Positions 26,533 through 36,561 of a stretch of DNA of 64,000 nucleotides are shown one piece after another. Source of the DNA: Rhodobacterales bacterium RIFCSPHIGHO2_02_FULL_62_130 (GTDB lineage Bacteria > Pseudomonadota > Alphaproteobacteria > Rhodobacterales > Rhodobacteraceae); NCBI GenBank assembly GCA_001828855.1, contig MHZT01000024.1:16079-80078 (forward strand), given 5' to 3'. How positions within the stretch are numbered: the first letter of the stretch is position 1; every line of letters begins with the position of its first letter. The notes beneath the pieces were generated by a model. The model ran no database searches, was not told where the DNA came from, and worked only from the letters and a program-made list of their open reading frames with translations. Position numbers and translations under genes: made by a program.

Positions 26533-28023
26533 TTAATGCGCCATCAACTTGTCTATCGCACCCGGCTTGTCATGCGTGCCAAGCTTGTCGACGATGGTTT
26601 CGGTCGCTGCGTTCATGCCGACGATTTCCACCTCGGCCCCGTCACGGCGGAACTTCAGCACCGCCATGTCCAGTGCCTGCACGGACGAGATGTCCCAGAT
26701 ATGCGCTAGGCTCACGTCGATGACGACGCGGTCGAGCGCCTCCTTGAAGTCGAAGGCGTTCATGAAATCCTCCACCGACCCGTAGAAGAGTTGGCCTTCG
26801 ACGATGTAGGTCCGCACGCGCCCATCCTTCGAGATGGTCGAGGTCACCTTGAAGAGCTGCGCGATCTTGCCAGCGAAGAAGATGCCCGACAGCAGCACAC
26901 CTACCAGCACCCCGATGGCCAGATTGTGGGTGTAAACCACGGTCACAACGGTCGCGATCATCACGACGGAGGATGACCGCGGATGCAGCGTCAGGTTCTT
27001 GATCGACGACCAGGAGAAGGTGCCGACGCTGACCATGATCATGATGGCCACCAGCGCGGGCATCGGGATCTGCGCCACCCAGTCGCCGAGGAACACCACG
27101 AGGATCAAGAGCACCGTTCCGGCTGTAAAGGCCGACAGCCGTCCGCGCCCACCAGACTTCACGTTGATCATGCTCTGCCCGATCATCGCACAACCCGCCA
27201 TGCCACCGATGAACCCGGTCGCGGTGTTAGCGATGCCCTGGCCGATGCATTCCTGATCCCGGCTCGATTTCGTATCGGTCAGCTCATCGACCAGATTCTG
27301 CGTCATCAGGCTTTCCAAAAGGCCCACCACTGCAATGGCCAGCGCATACGGCAAGATGATCCAAAGGGTCTCCAGCGTCAGCGGAATATCTGGGATCAGA
27401 AACACGGGCAGCGTGTCGGGCAGCGCGCCCATGTCCCCCACGGTCCGCACGTCCCAGCCGAAGTACATCGTCAAGGCGGTCAGGATCAGGATGGTCACGA
27501 GGGGTGATGGGATGGCCTTGGTGATATAGGGGAATAGGTAAATGACTGCGAGGCTGGCCGCCACCAGCACATAGGTCAGCCAGTTGACCACCCTCGGATC
27601 AAGCTCCGGCAACTGCGCCATGAAAATCAGGATCGCGAGCGCGTTGACGAAGCCGGTCATGACTGACTTTGAAACATAGCGCATGACGAAGCCAAGGCGC
27701 AGCAAACCCATGGCGATCTGGATCAGTCCGGTCAAAACAGTTGCGGCCAGCAGGTATTGCAGCCCGTGGTCGCGGACCAGCGTCACCATAAGTACCGCCG
27801 TCGCGGCCGTTGCGGCCGAGATCATCCCAGGTCGCCCGCCCACAAAGGCGATCAACACCGCGATAGAAAAGCTGGCGTAGAGCCCGACCTTAGGGTCGAC
27901 GCCTGCAATGATTGAAAAGGCAATCGCCTCAGGGATAAGTGCGAGGGCCACGACAAGCCCGGCCAGGACGTCGGCGCGGATGTTGCCGAACCACTGCGCG
28001 CGGTAGGCATCGAGTGAAATCAT
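26533..28023 (-). CDS. SulP-family anion transporter with STAS domain
   Basis: This 496-residue protein has the SulP signature near the start ([20 protein letters not shown]) and the helix motif [20 protein letters not shown], followed by about ten further helices. The C-terminal STAS domain has [16 protein letters not shown] and [17 protein letters not shown]. SulP members transport sulfate, bicarbonate or related anions. It heads a two-gene unit with the Usp gene. In this metal-rich setting, sulfate uptake for thiol synthesis is possible, but bicarbonate transport is equally possible. Confidence 0.9.
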   Translation of the reverse strand: MISLDAYRAQWFGNIRADVLAGLVVALALIPEAIAFSIIAGVDPKVGLYASFSIAVLIAFVGGRPGMISAATAATAVLMVTLVRDHGLQYLLAATVLTGLIQIAMGLLRLGFVMRYVSKSVMTGFVNALAILIFMAQLPELDPRVVNWLTYVLVAASLAVIYLFPYITKAIPSPLVTILILTALTMYFGWDVRTVGDMGALPDTLPVFLIPDIPLTLETLWIILPYALAIAVVGLLESLMTQNLVDELTDTKSSRDQECIGQGIANTATGFIGGMAGCAMIGQSMINVKSGGRGRLSAFTAGTVLLILVVFLGDWVAQIPMPALVAIMIMVSVGTFSWSSIKNLTLHPRSSSVVMIATVVTVVYTHNLAIGVLVGVLLSGIFFAGKIAQLFKVTSTISKDGRVRTYIVEGQLFYGSVEDFMNAFDFKEALDRVVIDVSLAHIWDISSVQALDMAVLKFRRDGAEVEIVGMNAATETIVDKLGTHDKPGAIDKLMAH

Positions 28024-28192
28024 ATGAAAGTCTTCCTGATCGACCCGGGCCTAAAGTCCGCGCGTCGAAATGTGATCTGTTGGTCAGTTCAGGTTGTCCG
28101 GCGGATCGGCGGCCGGAAGAGCCACCCGAGGATTGCACCCAGGTCCATGTTGCTTGCGTTGGCCGATACGCGAAAATGACACGAATGCCAAG

Positions 28193-29035
28193 TCACGCTG
28201 CAATTTCGCCCGCGAGTACTGCCTTTCCATGCACGGCAAGCGTCGCAGCAAACTTCGGGCAACCGAACAGCCTCACGGCGTCTAGGACTCTCTCATTGTA
28301 GGCTGTCTGGCCAATCACCCGGAGAAGGTCTGCTTCGTGGAACCCCCTGTTCGTACTAGGCGCTAGTGCGATCAAGCGATGGAGTTCAATTTCCACCGAG
28401 CCAAGAACACTCTTAGGTCTTGTGGAAGCCATTGGCCTGGCTTTTGAACTTGCCGACGCCCGCCACTTCCGCATAAAGCCCAGCAGATATCCTGCCGGCA
28501 CCTGCTCGTGGCCTCTCGCCCTGTTGAATGCGCGAAACGCGTCCCAGATGACCTGCGTATCGACATTCCAACACGGCAGGGCGGTCTTGGCCGCTTTGAT
28601 CATCTCAGCCCAAGGCGTGCGGTGGACGTTTGACGCAGTCGCAATCTCGATTTTCCCAGCGAACATCATTTTGTTCTTAGAATCTCTAGATAGTGATGTG
28701 TCATCTGTGGCTGACACGAGATTTGGCTCAGTTTCAGGGTTATCCACAGAGCCAAAGCGGAAGACCCAAGGCGCGAACTTGCCATACGGCTTCCAGCGAA
28801 TGAGTCCCAGGGCCGATGCCGCCAATTCAGCCAGCAGTCGGGTCAGGTGCTGGCGAGACACGCCCATCTTGTCCGCAAGACTGCCGAGCGTGAATGCCGC
28901 GGTGCCGCGCTCGAGGCCATTGTAGCCGTCCTTCCAGGCGATGCCGTCCAGGATGATGGTGGCCAGCTTATGGGCCGAGACCGACAAGGGCGTTTCGGTG
29001 ATGCGGCGCAGGATGGCGCCGGTTGTCAGTTCCAT
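28193..29035 (-). CDS. HTH-containing protein of unknown function at the edge of the conjugation region
   Basis: I do not recognise this 280-residue protein. It starts MELTTGAILRRITETPLSV and contains a likely helix-turn-helix (FTLGSLADKMGVSRQHLTRLLAEL, about residues 50-75), then a neutral region and a second folded part (WAEMIKAAKTALPCWNVDT, FHEADLLRVIGQTAYNERV). The start is the ATG at 29035, preceded by GAGAGGA; an ATG at 29053 overlaps that site. The layout resembles plasmid replication or partition regulators, but no specific family is visible. It lies between the SulP/Usp genes and the virB operon. Confidence 0.6.
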   Translation of the reverse strand: MELTTGAILRRITETPLSVSAHKLATIILDGIAWKDGYNGLERGTAAFTLGSLADKMGVSRQHLTRLLAELAASALGLIRWKPYGKFAPWVFRFGSVDNPETEPNLVSATDDTSLSRDSKNKMMFAGKIEIATASNVHRTPWAEMIKAAKTALPCWNVDTQVIWDAFRAFNRARGHEQVPAGYLLGFMRKWRASASSKARPMASTRPKSVLGSVEIELHRLIALAPSTNRGFHEADLLRVIGQTAYNERVLDAVRLFGCPKFAATLAVHGKAVLAGEIAA

Positions 29036-29242
29036 GTGCAGTCGTCCTCTCATTCAGGACGCCGGACCAACGGGCAACAAAAAATGGTGTCCAGCAAGCA
29101 TGTTGCCGGTTGAACGGATCCGATGCTCGCGCTAGATTCCCACTGCTACGAGGAAATCAGTGCGGCGTCGGACCTATGGTCTGGCGTCGTTTTTCTTTCT
29201 GGGGTTGCGTTCTTCCTGATCAGTTCAAGCGTCGTCAGATGA

Positions 29243-29884
29243 TCAGTAATGTACCTCTTCATGGCCATAGGTGCCCTCGGCATCGCGCCACTCCACGAAG
29301 ACCGAGCGGTGCCGGATACTGCGGCAATCCGCTGTGAGGTCGAGATCAGAGGCTTCAGGGACAGCTGAAGGCGTGCTGCCCCGACGCCTGTATCCACCTT
29401 GCTCGCCGTAACTGCCTTCATGGATGGTCCACCAGCGGTTGCAGGCCCCTCCATCGTCATCGGCATGCTGTATGTAGTGGATCTCGAACACCCTGATCGA
29501 GCGTACGAAGTCGAAGGCTGGATCGGAGATGTCGATATCGGCCTGATCCGCGACGGGCAGCAGGACTGCCGAGGCCCATGGCGGAGCGACCTGAAGTAAC
29601 GGCTGTCTGGAAGGAGTACCGACCTCGAACAGCCGTTCCATCGCCGTAGGCGCACGGAAACTCGCCCGCATCGGGCAGTTCCATATCTGCAGCGGCGGTT
29701 CGATCGGCCAGGGGGTGATACGACGGATGAACACCGCGCGGGCCTGCGCGCATTCGGTCGAAGATGGCCAGCCGCCCGCAAGGCAAAGCAGGATCGCACA
29801 ATCGACGGGATAAGCCACGGCTGGACTAGCAAGTGAGATCAGAGCGGATGTTGCGAATCCGACGGCGAGGTTGCGGAGGGGCAT
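29243..29884 (-). CDS. Secreted hypothetical protein linked to the T4SS region
   Basis: This 213-residue protein has a signal peptide (MPLRNLAVGFATSALISLA, cleavage after VAYA-like ASPAVA). The mature N-terminus is Cys-rich: DCAILLCLAGGWPSSTECAQA, then RITPWPIEPPLQIWNCPM. This segment is like a TrbM-type or other conjugal-transfer periplasmic protein that I remember beside VirB genes in Rhodobacterales, but I cannot name it. An acidic C-terminal domain follows (FEIHYIQHADDDGGACNRWW). It is transcribed away from the virB operon, with a similar small secreted gene upstream. Four to five cysteines suggest disulfides. Confidence 0.6.
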   Translation of the reverse strand: MPLRNLAVGFATSALISLASPAVAYPVDCAILLCLAGGWPSSTECAQARAVFIRRITPWPIEPPLQIWNCPMRASFRAPTAMERLFEVGTPSRQPLLQVAPPWASAVLLPVADQADIDISDPAFDFVRSIRVFEIHYIQHADDDGGACNRWWTIHEGSYGEQGGYRRRGSTPSAVPEASDLDLTADCRSIRHRSVFVEWRDAEGTYGHEEVHY

Positions 29885-29938
29885 GAGGAAGACTCCTTGA
29901 GGAGGGGAGGGGGCGTTCGCGGCGTCAGGTTCGCGACT

Positions 29939-30241
29939 TCAGTCGGCTGGGTCAGGGCCAAGCATCTGATAGTCAGCGAGGGCGCGATTGACCTCCGCCG
30001 TCACCTCGGCGCGGGCGGATTCGAGGCAATGGAGATAGATCTGCGCCTCGTCGAAGTACGCGACGTATTCCGCACGAATTTCAGAGGCATAGGTCGTGCG
30101 GGTTGCACCGTCATTGACTTGGGCAGGGACGAGTGGCGGCAGACAATCGAGCGCCGTTGCGGCCCGGGTTAAAGAGCCGCAACAGAGCAGGGCGCAGCAG
30201 ATCAAACCCGCCATGGGCAGGTTCGGGGAAGGGTCAGGCAT
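29939..30241 (-). CDS. Small secreted hypothetical protein
   Basis: This 100-residue protein has a hydrophobic N-terminal segment with four cysteines (LICCALLCCGSLT), ending in TRAATA, which is a plausible signal peptide. The mature part is acidic and helical (ASEIRAEYVAYFDEAQIYLH, then CLESARAEVTAEVNRALADY). It is the first gene of a two-gene minus-strand unit with the TrbM-like secreted gene, and divergent from the virB operon. Function unknown; a helper at the conjugation apparatus is possible. Confidence 0.5.
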   Translation of the reverse strand: MPDPSPNLPMAGLICCALLCCGSLTRAATALDCLPPLVPAQVNDGATRTTYASEIRAEYVAYFDEAQIYLHCLESARAEVTAEVNRALADYQMLGPDPAD

Positions 30242-30290
30242 GGTGAGTCCTCGCCATCTATGATGGTGAATAAATGCCTAAACACCACTA

Positions 30291-30319
30291 TTGACGCAAC
30301 CGGATTCTATCGCTAGTTG
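30291..30319 (+). promoter_or_regulatory. Candidate sigma-70 promoter for the virB operon
   Basis: TTGACG and a weak TAGTTG are separated by 17 bases, about 90 bases before the first plus-strand gene of the operon. The -10 element is poor, so this is tentative. Confidence 0.25.
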
Positions 30320-30410
30320 TGCGCCCCAAGTTGCGCGGTGACAGGTTTCTCAGCGGCGTGACATGCACTATGTTGGCGCCGAGCGATCAAGCTTCGGAGC
30401 GTGCTGAGCC

Positions 30411-30731
30411 ATGAGGAACTTATACCCGGTGATTTTTCAGACCGGACTGAAGGAGGCCCGGAACGAAGGCGGCATCGTCGAAGCCCATAGCCTTGAGGAC
30501 GCGAAGAAGGTTGGAAACACCTGGACGGGCGATTGGCGCATCTATCTGCGCATCGGCGACCAGGCAGCACTTCTCGTTGTCCAGCGCACGCTCCAACCCA
30601 GAGAGTTCAAGACCATTGCCGGTCTGATCTCCTTCGGGGTCGAGTTGGGTCTGACCACGGTGCCTGTGCCTTTGAAGAAGGGTGAGAAGGCGACCTGGAC
30701 GCATGGAACGGAGGCAGATCCTCAGAGCTAG
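30411..30731 (+). CDS. Hypothetical protein at the head of the virB operon
   Basis: This 106-residue soluble protein ([57 protein letters not shown]) has no signal peptide and no membrane segment. It could be a regulator or a cytosolic factor of conjugation. A GGAGC site precedes the ATG by 10 bases. Its last 29 bases overlap the start of the transglycosylase gene. I do not recognise the family. Confidence 0.55.
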   Translation: MRNLYPVIFQTGLKEARNEGGIVEAHSLEDAKKVGNTWTGDWRIYLRIGDQAALLVVQRTLQPREFKTIAGLISFGVELGLTTVPVPLKKGEKATWTHGTEADPQS

Positions 30732-31407
30732 CCTGGCCCTTTGCGGTGGCCTGACCCTTACGGGTCTCGGCCTTTCGCAAGGTGCCGCGAAGGTCATCGA
30801 CCTCGGGGTCGGCGGGAGCGATCTGCGTGTCCAGTCCGGGGTCCTCGACTTCGGCAAACCCATCCCCGCGCGGCAGGTGCGTGAGGAACTCGAGACGGAG
30901 GCTGATCCGTCCCAAGATCCCAATGCCACGGTGTGGCGTGCCTCCTACAGAAGCGAAAGGTCCGGGCGTGGCCCCACGGGGCGTGCCGCCATCGAGGAAT
31001 TGGTGCTGGATGTTGGCGACGACTACCTGCGCCATCCCGGGCTAAAAGAGGCCGGGCTCTCTGGTACTGAATGGCTGGCCCTCTTCCGCGCCAATATCGC
31101 GGTGGAATCAGGCTTCAATCCAGATGCCCGCTCGCCGGTGGGGGCCATCGGCCTTGGCCAGTTGATGCCGGACACGGCAGCAGTGCTGGGCGTCGATCCC
31201 CATGATCCCGAAGAAAACCTGCGTGGCTCCGCGCGGTATCTCCTGGCCCAACTTGAAGATTTTGGCGCGCCCGATCTGGCGCTTGCCGCCTACAACGCCG
31301 GGCCCGAAGCAGTCCGGGAGTATGGCGGCATTCCCCCCTATGCCGAGACCGAGGGCCATGTGGCCAAGGTGCTGCGGCTGACCACAATCCCCCTTGCATT
31401 GGAGTAA
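30703..31407 (+). CDS. virB1: VirB1-like lytic transglycosylase
   Basis: The product is 234 residues from the ATG at 30703. The N-terminus ([20 protein letters not shown]) is a signal peptide, possibly Tat-like (ERRQILRAS). The SLT domain is in the C-terminal half: [20 protein letters not shown] with the catalytic Glu, then [17 protein letters not shown] and [19 protein letters not shown]. Such enzymes open peptidoglycan for T4SS assembly. It is 4 bases before virB2. A second transglycosylase with a different N-terminus lies at 34668, so this operon has two. Confidence 0.88.
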   Translation: MERRQILRASLALCGGLTLTGLGLSQGAAKVIDLGVGGSDLRVQSGVLDFGKPIPARQVREELETEADPSQDPNATVWRASYRSERSGRGPTGRAAIEELVLDVGDDYLRHPGLKEAGLSGTEWLALFRANIAVESGFNPDARSPVGAIGLGQLMPDTAAVLGVDPHDPEENLRGSARYLLAQLEDFGAPDLALAAYNAGPEAVREYGGIPPYAETEGHVAKVLRLTTIPLALE

Positions 31408-31411
31408 CCTG

Positions 31412-31726
31412 ATGGTTCGATTTTTCACGGGCGCGCGCCTGCCGCGCCTTTCGCTGCACACCCTGCTTCTGGCCCTGCCATTCTTTGCTGTGCTGGCAGA
31501 ACCGGCCCTCGCGCAGAACCTCGATCCGCTGGAAAATATGTTGCAGGTCGTGGTCGATGGGTTGACCGGCCCGATCGGTCGACTAATCGCGATCCTTGCC
31601 GTGGTGGCCGCAGGCTACATGATGTTCACTGGGCGCCTCAACTGGCCGCTGTTCCTCGCGATCTTCTTCGGCGTCGTGCTGGTCTTCTCGGCCGCGACGA
31701 TCATCGACGGCTTCGCCGCCCCCTGA
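31412..31726 (+). CDS. virB2: VirB2 major pilin
   Basis: This 104-residue protein (start ATG at 31412, GGAG 7 bases upstream) has a long signal region (LHTLLLALPFFAVLAEPALA, cleaved after ALAQ) and two hydrophobic helices (TGPIGRLIAILAVVAAGYMM and WPLFLAIFFGVVLVFSAATI) joined by a short polar turn. This is the TrbC/VirB2 pilin layout. It builds the T4SS pilus after cleavage. Position after virB1 and before virB3 supports the call. Confidence 0.9.
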   Translation: MVRFFTGARLPRLSLHTLLLALPFFAVLAEPALAQNLDPLENMLQVVVDGLTGPIGRLIAILAVVAAGYMMFTGRLNWPLFLAIFFGVVLVFSAATIIDGFAAP

Positions 31727-31793
31727 GTCAGATGGCGGTGGGGCAGGGGGCTCGTGAAGCCCCCGCCCGTCGGCTCGATCCGGATCATTCCTC

Positions 31794-32069
31794 ATGCATG
31801 ACGCGCCTCTATTCCTCGGCCTCACCCGGCCGCCGAAGATCTTCGGCCTGCCGATCGGGTATTTCGTGAGCCTGATGCTCGGCTCGGTCATCCCTTTCGT
31901 CGGGGCGAACGATTGGCGTTTCCTCCTGATCGGGATCTTGGGCTATCCGGTGCTGTGGTTTGTGGCGGACCGCAATCCGAACCTCTTCGAGACGGCAGCG
32001 GTGGTCTTTTCCCGCACCCCGCGCACGCGGGGAAAATCAGCCTTTGGCGGGGATCGCCATGTCAGCTGA
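31794..32069 (+). CDS. virB3: VirB3 inner-membrane component
   Basis: This 91-residue protein has the VirB3 hallmarks: LFLGLTRPPKIFGLPIGYF at the start, then two adjacent membrane helices and the FETAAVVFSRTPRT tail. VirB3 sits in the inner membrane with VirB4 and VirB6 and helps pilus assembly. The 3' end overlaps the virB4 start by 11 bases. Confidence 0.9.
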   Translation: MHDAPLFLGLTRPPKIFGLPIGYFVSLMLGSVIPFVGANDWRFLLIGILGYPVLWFVADRNPNLFETAAVVFSRTPRTRGKSAFGGDRHVS

Positions 32070-34440
32070 CCTGAAGTCCCTGTTCCCGACCACTCCGGCG
32101 CTGAAATCCGTCCTCCGCCCCGAGGATCTTCGGGCGGAGACTCTGGCGCGCCATCTGCCCTGGCTTTCCGCACCTGCGGACGATCTGATCCTGACTCGGC
32201 AGGGCGACCTGATCGCCTCTGCTGTGGTCGAGGGGCAGGACAGTTTCACGACGGAAGAGGGCGAGTTGTCGCTGGCCACCGCCTCACTGGCCCGGCTGAT
32301 CGGGCAGTTGGGGGCGGGCTATGGCTATCACATCTCGAAACTGACGCTTCCAGACGCCCCGGCGCTGAAACCTTTCGATGAGGAAGGTGGTGGAGATGGC
32401 TTTGCCGCTGCGGTCGACACGCGCTGGCAGAGCCATCTGCGGAGCCGGAACCTCAAACGCCGGGTGCTGGTCCTCTCACTGATCCTGCGCCCCACGGCGA
32501 TGAAACGCATGCCCCTGATCGGCAGCTTGTTCAAAGTGGCCTTCACCGATGACATGAGCGCCCGGGCCGAGCGGCTGAATGAGGCCATGGGGCTTCTCGC
32601 CGGTGTTTGCCAGGGCCTTGGGTTTCGGCGGCTCACCATCTCGTCAGGAGAATGGCTGGGGCTTCTTGGCGGGCTGATTGGCCAACCGGTGGCGATGATC
32701 CTTCCGATGATGGGGCAGTTCCTTGCGGTGTCGGCCGCGGGGTTGCAGGCGACCTTTGCCGGGAAAAGAGTCGAACTCGAGACCGGGGCTGGCACGCGGC
32801 GCTTCGGCACGATCTTCGGGGTCAAATCCTATCCGGCGCGGACCTGGGCGCGGATGCTGGATGCGCTGGAACTTCCCTACGACATTACCATCACCAACAG
32901 CTTTACCCCGGCGCGGAACAACGAGATCGAGGAGCGCATCAAGCGCACCGCACGGCAGATGCGGGCTTCGGAAGACGCCGCAGAAACCTTGCGGCAGGAA
33001 CTCTATGAGGCAGCCGACAATGTCACCTCAGGTCGTCAGGTCTTCGGCAAGCATCACCTGACCGTCATGGTCACGGCCGAGACCCCGGAAAAGCTGGAGG
33101 AAGCCGCCTCCGAGGTCTGGCGGGCAGGGCAGGATTGCGGGGCCACTCTTGTACGCGAGAGCTTTGCCGCCCGCGCCGCCTGGTTCGCGCAAGCGCCCGG
33201 CAACTGGGCCTATCGGCCACGCACGGCGCTGATCTCGGCAGAGAACTTCGCTCATCTGGCGGCGCTGCACCGCGTCGCCGAGGGCCGTCCGAAGGCGCAA
33301 TCGCCTTGGGGCGAAACGATCACCGGTTTGCCGACGGTGACCTCGAGTCTCTACCGCTTCAATTTCCACGACAAGGGCGCGCGCGGGGCGGAGCCGAGCG
33401 CGGGTCACACCCTTGTTCTGGGCCGCACCGGGTCGGGCAAGACCCTCGGCACCGCCTTCCTGATGGCTCAGGCGCGGCGGGTAAATGCCCGCATCCTCGT
33501 CATCGACAAGGACCGGGGCCTTGAAATGGCGGTGCGCGCCCTGGGCGGCAGCTATTCTGCAATCCGCATCGGCGAAGCCACAGGGCTGAACCCGTTCCAG
33601 ACCGAGGTCGATGAACGGGGCGCGGCCTGGCTCACCGATTGGCTGGGCGACATTCTCGCCAGCACGCGCGGCTTCGAGACCGCGCAGACGGTCAGCCTCA
33701 ATGCCGCCGTGCGCCAGATCGTGGCGGCCGATCCGCGTCTGCGCACCTTCGACGGGCTCGGCACGCTTGTCGCTTCGACTGATGACGAGGGCGATCTGGT
33801 GTCCCGCGTCCGCGAATGGGGGCAGGGGGGACGCTATGGTTGGCTTTTCGGATCGGGTGCTGCTTCCGCGATCAGCCTCGGCGAGGAAGTGGTCGGCATC
33901 GATATGTCAGAGATCCTCGATCTCGGCACGGAACGCTCGGCGCTTCTGGCCTATCTCTTCCGCCGCATCGAACGGGTGATCGAGGATCGCCGTCCGACCC
34001 TCATCGTGATCGATGAGGCCTGGAAGATGCTCGACGATCCGATTTTTGAGAAGCGCCTGCACGACTGGCTCGTCACCATGCGAAAGAAAAACGCCGCAGT
34101 GATGATGCTGACCCAGACGCCGACGCACCTCACGCAGAGCAAAGTTGGCCAGATCATCGCGGAAAGCGTGGTGACGCAGCTCCTTTATCCGAACCCGCGG
34201 GCCAACCCCGAAGATTACCGGATCCTGCGCCTGAACGAGAAGGAAGCCGAGTTCCTTTGCACGCCGACGGGAGGCCTGCGCCTCGCCTTGTTACGGTCGG
34301 CCGGAGATTCCGTGTTCGTCAACATGGACCTCTCTGCCCTTGGCTCGCACCTCGCGGTGCTCGGCGGTGGGCGGACCGGCGAAGAGCGCGCGCCCTACGG
34401 TTGGCGCGATATCCCTGATTTCTGGAAGGACATGCAATGA
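32059..34440 (+). CDS. virB4: VirB4 T4SS ATPase
   Basis: This 793-residue ATPase starts at the ATG at 32059 (a longer frame from 31960 runs inside virB3). The N-terminal part is the CagE/TrbE/VirB domain. The C-terminal RecA-like ATPase has Walker A LGRTGSGKTLGTAF and Walker B LIVIDEAWKMLDDP, and the later motif TQTPTHLTQS. VirB4 powers pilus assembly and substrate transfer at the inner membrane. It overlaps the following lipoprotein gene by ATGA. Confidence 0.95.
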   Translation: MSADLKSLFPTTPALKSVLRPEDLRAETLARHLPWLSAPADDLILTRQGDLIASAVVEGQDSFTTEEGELSLATASLARLIGQLGAGYGYHISKLTLPDAPALKPFDEEGGGDGFAAAVDTRWQSHLRSRNLKRRVLVLSLILRPTAMKRMPLIGSLFKVAFTDDMSARAERLNEAMGLLAGVCQGLGFRRLTISSGEWLGLLGGLIGQPVAMILPMMGQFLAVSAAGLQATFAGKRVELETGAGTRRFGTIFGVKSYPARTWARMLDALELPYDITITNSFTPARNNEIEERIKRTARQMRASEDAAETLRQELYEAADNVTSGRQVFGKHHLTVMVTAETPEKLEEAASEVWRAGQDCGATLVRESFAARAAWFAQAPGNWAYRPRTALISAENFAHLAALHRVAEGRPKAQSPWGETITGLPTVTSSLYRFNFHDKGARGAEPSAGHTLVLGRTGSGKTLGTAFLMAQARRVNARILVIDKDRGLEMAVRALGGSYSAIRIGEATGLNPFQTEVDERGAAWLTDWLGDILASTRGFETAQTVSLNAAVRQIVAADPRLRTFDGLGTLVASTDDEGDLVSRVREWGQGGRYGWLFGSGAASAISLGEEVVGIDMSEILDLGTERSALLAYLFRRIERVIEDRRPTLIVIDEAWKMLDDPIFEKRLHDWLVTMRKKNAAVMMLTQTPTHLTQSKVGQIIAESVVTQLLYPNPRANPEDYRILRLNEKEAEFLCTPTGGLRLALLRSAGDSVFVNMDLSALGSHLAVLGGGRTGEERAPYGWRDIPDFWKDMQ

Positions 34441-34661
34441 ACCCCCGCACACTGACGATCGGGCCTCTTGCCCGCCCGCTTCGTTTCCTTCTTGTCCTCA
34501 CGGCGCTGTCGGCCTGCGATGGTGTGGAGACGGGTGCCGTCTCGCCCTGTCACGGTCAATTCCGCGCCGAGGGCAAATACTTCGCAGCCCGCACCCAAAC
34601 CGATGGCAACCGGGTCGTTGTCAGCACAATGAATGCCCCCACTGCAGTGTGCGGGAACTGA
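34437..34661 (+). CDS. Small lipoprotein in the VirB7 position
   Basis: This 74-residue protein has a signal sequence with lipobox LSAC (FLLVLTALSACDG), so it is probably lipidated at that Cys. The mature part contains two further cysteines (SPCHGQFR and the C-terminal TAVCGN) that could make a disulfide. In other VirB systems VirB7 is a small lipoprotein that stabilises VirB9. Here it sits after virB4 and before virB5, not in the standard slot, so the identity is a suggestion. It overlaps virB4 by ATGA. Confidence 0.6.
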   Translation: MNPRTLTIGPLARPLRFLLVLTALSACDGVETGAVSPCHGQFRAEGKYFAARTQTDGNRVVVSTMNAPTAVCGN

Positions 34662-34667
34662 AGCTTC

Positions 34668-35774
34668 ATGCGCTCCGCCCTTCTTCTCGGGTTTGCCGCA
34701 GCGACGGCGCTGCCACTGATCGCACTTGCCCAGGGTGTGCCGATCATCGATGGCACCGGGCTCTCGAACCTGGTCTCGCGCCTGGCCGAGCAGGCACAGG
34801 ATGCCTTGAAGCAGGAAGAGAAGCTCGGGCAGCAGACCCGTCTGAACGAAATCGAGGGCGAACAGCTCGCGGCTTATCAGCGTTTTTTGGCGGATACGAC
34901 CGGCACGACTGATCTGAGTGGATTCGAAACGGGCAGCGCTGCGTTTCCGCCTGCGGACGAGGTCTATCCTGCGACTGAGACGAGCACCGAAAGCCAGCGG
35001 CTTTTCGGTGAGGGCGAGACGGTGGAGGCGATGATCATTGCCACGGCCCATCGCTACGAGACCCATCCCGGTGTGGTGAAGGTCGGCCTCACGCCCACGA
35101 CTTGGCGGATCCTCTTTCAGTCTCTGGTGAAACAGGAAAGCGCCTTCAACAATGCCGCGATCAGCCCGGTCGGCGCCCTTGGTTTTTGCCAGCTGATGCC
35201 GGGCACGGCGGCAGACCTCGGTGTTGATCCAAGCGATCCCATGCAGAACCTCGATGGCGGCGCGCGCTATCTCGCAACCCAGCTCAACGCCTTCGGCCGG
35301 ATCGATTTTGCGCTCGCGGCCTATAACGCCGGGCCGGGCAACGTCCAGAAATACGGTGGCATCCCGCCCTTCGAGGAAACCCAAAACTACGTGCGCCGGA
35401 TATCGGGCTTCTACGATGCGTACCTTTCGGAAATCACCGGCGCCGATGTGACCGGCACGCTGGCAGGCGTCGAAGGTGCCAGTGCCGAATGGGGCAACAT
35501 GTCCTCGGCCTTCATCGGCTATTCGGGCCAGCAGTCCGGGCAGATCGAGGCCGCGATGGCGCGGATCAAGGGGTTTCTGGAAGTGGCCAAGCCCCAGACC
35601 CCGAAACAGGCGGTCGATCAGAACACCTACATGATCGCCGAGCGTGCCCGGCTGATGGCGCTGACGCTGCGGCTTCGGGCCGGGGCCGTCAAGGTCGAGG
35701 CGGCGCATGGCCTCTCTGACGCAGCTCAAGCCCTGCAATATTCGACATTTTGGGAGTATTCCGATGGTCAATAA
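34668..35774 (+). CDS. Lytic transglycosylase with a VirB5-like leader segment
   Basis: This 368-residue protein has a signal peptide, then [20 protein letters not shown] and a helical stretch, matching the first mature residues of the VirB5 next door ([20 protein letters not shown]). The SLT domain follows at about residues 140-250: [20 protein letters not shown] with catalytic Glu, [14 protein letters not shown] and [21 protein letters not shown]-terminal 100-residue extension is unassigned. It thus seems to be a second VirB1-type enzyme with a VirB5-type N-terminus. The stop overlaps virB5 by 11 bases. It may couple wall cleavage to the pilus tip. Confidence 0.8.
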   Translation: MRSALLLGFAAATALPLIALAQGVPIIDGTGLSNLVSRLAEQAQDALKQEEKLGQQTRLNEIEGEQLAAYQRFLADTTGTTDLSGFETGSAAFPPADEVYPATETSTESQRLFGEGETVEAMIIATAHRYETHPGVVKVGLTPTTWRILFQSLVKQESAFNNAAISPVGALGFCQLMPGTAADLGVDPSDPMQNLDGGARYLATQLNAFGRIDFALAAYNAGPGNVQKYGGIPPFEETQNYVRRISGFYDAYLSEITGADVTGTLAGVEGASAEWGNMSSAFIGYSGQQSGQIEAAMARIKGFLEVAKPQTPKQAVDQNTYMIAERARLMALTLRLRAGAVKVEAAHGLSDAAQALQYSTFWEYSDGQ

Positions 35775-36561
35775 ACGGATGGCGCCCGCCGCCGCGCTCT
35801 GCCTTTGCCTTCTTGGATCGGTGACCCATGCGCAGGGTGTGCCGGTCATCGACGGCACCAACCTCGCCAAAAACATCCAGCAGCTGAAGGCGGCGCTGCG
35901 CGATGCGGAAAACCAGATCGCGCAGATCGAAGAGCTGAAAAAGCAGGTCGAGAACGGCCTTGAACAAATCACCAATCTGGAAGGCATCCTGGGCTCGATT
36001 TCCGGCCTCAACGAGATCGCCAGCCTTTACAACTCGGCCCAGGATCTGCGCTCGCGGGCGGCAAAGATCACCGATTTGTCCAGTTTCACCGACGCCATCG
36101 CCATTGGAGATTTCGCCAGCCTGAGGAACAGCCTGCTCGATGGACAGGTCACCATGGGCGACAAGATGGCGGCCGAGTACATGGAAGACACCCTCGCCAG
36201 TGCGGGCCTCTCGTCGGAGGTGCTGGCTGGGCTGTCTTCGTCGGAAAACCCGCAGGACAAGCGGATTGCCGAGACGGCGGCGGCAAGTGCCACGGCTATG
36301 GGCGTGGCGCAGCTGTCCTATGAAGAGGCGGCGCAAAGCCTCGAGCGGATCGACGGGCTGGTGGCCGAGATCGCCCAGCAGGACACGCTGAAGGAAAGCA
36401 TCGACCTCAACACCCGCATGGCAGCCGAAACCAATTTCATGCTGGGCCAGATGTGGCGGCTTAATGCGGCGAGCGGCCTTGCCAGCGGCCAGACAGGCGT
36501 GAACTGGGCGGCCGAACAGGCCAAGGAAAAGAGCTTCTTCGACTATTCGGGGGCAAACTGA
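35764..36561 (+). CDS. virB5: VirB5-like pilus-tip protein
   Basis: This 265-residue protein starts at the ATG at 35764, preceded by GGGAG. The signal peptide ends near SVTHA, and the mature chain begins [20 protein letters not shown]. It is largely helical, with heptad-like runs ([17 protein letters not shown]), as expected for VirB5/TrbJ. VirB5 caps the pilus and contacts recipient cells. It overlaps the transglycosylase gene and shares its stop/start with the next gene (TGATG). Confidence 0.85.
   Translation: MVNKRMAPAAALCLCLLGSVTHAQGVPVIDGTNLAKNIQQLKAALRDAENQIAQIEELKKQVENGLEQITNLEGILGSISGLNEIASLYNSAQDLRSRAAKITDLSSFTDAIAIGDFASLRNSLLDGQVTMGDKMAAEYMEDTLASAGLSSEVLAGLSSSENPQDKRIAETAAASATAMGVAQLSYEEAAQSLERIDGLVAEIAQQDTLKESIDLNTRMAAETNFMLGQMWRLNAASGLASGQTGVNWAAEQAKEKSFFDYSGAN

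Noticed and set aside
28193..29035. RepC or RepA replication initiator
   Set aside because: One HTH is visible but the conserved blocks of RepC or RepA are not, there is no repAB next to it and no iterons were seen around it.
34395..36011. 538-codon minus-strand frame over the transglycosylase gene
   Set aside because: Antisense to lipoprotein, transglycosylase and virB5 genes that have signal peptides and motifs; the frame has none.
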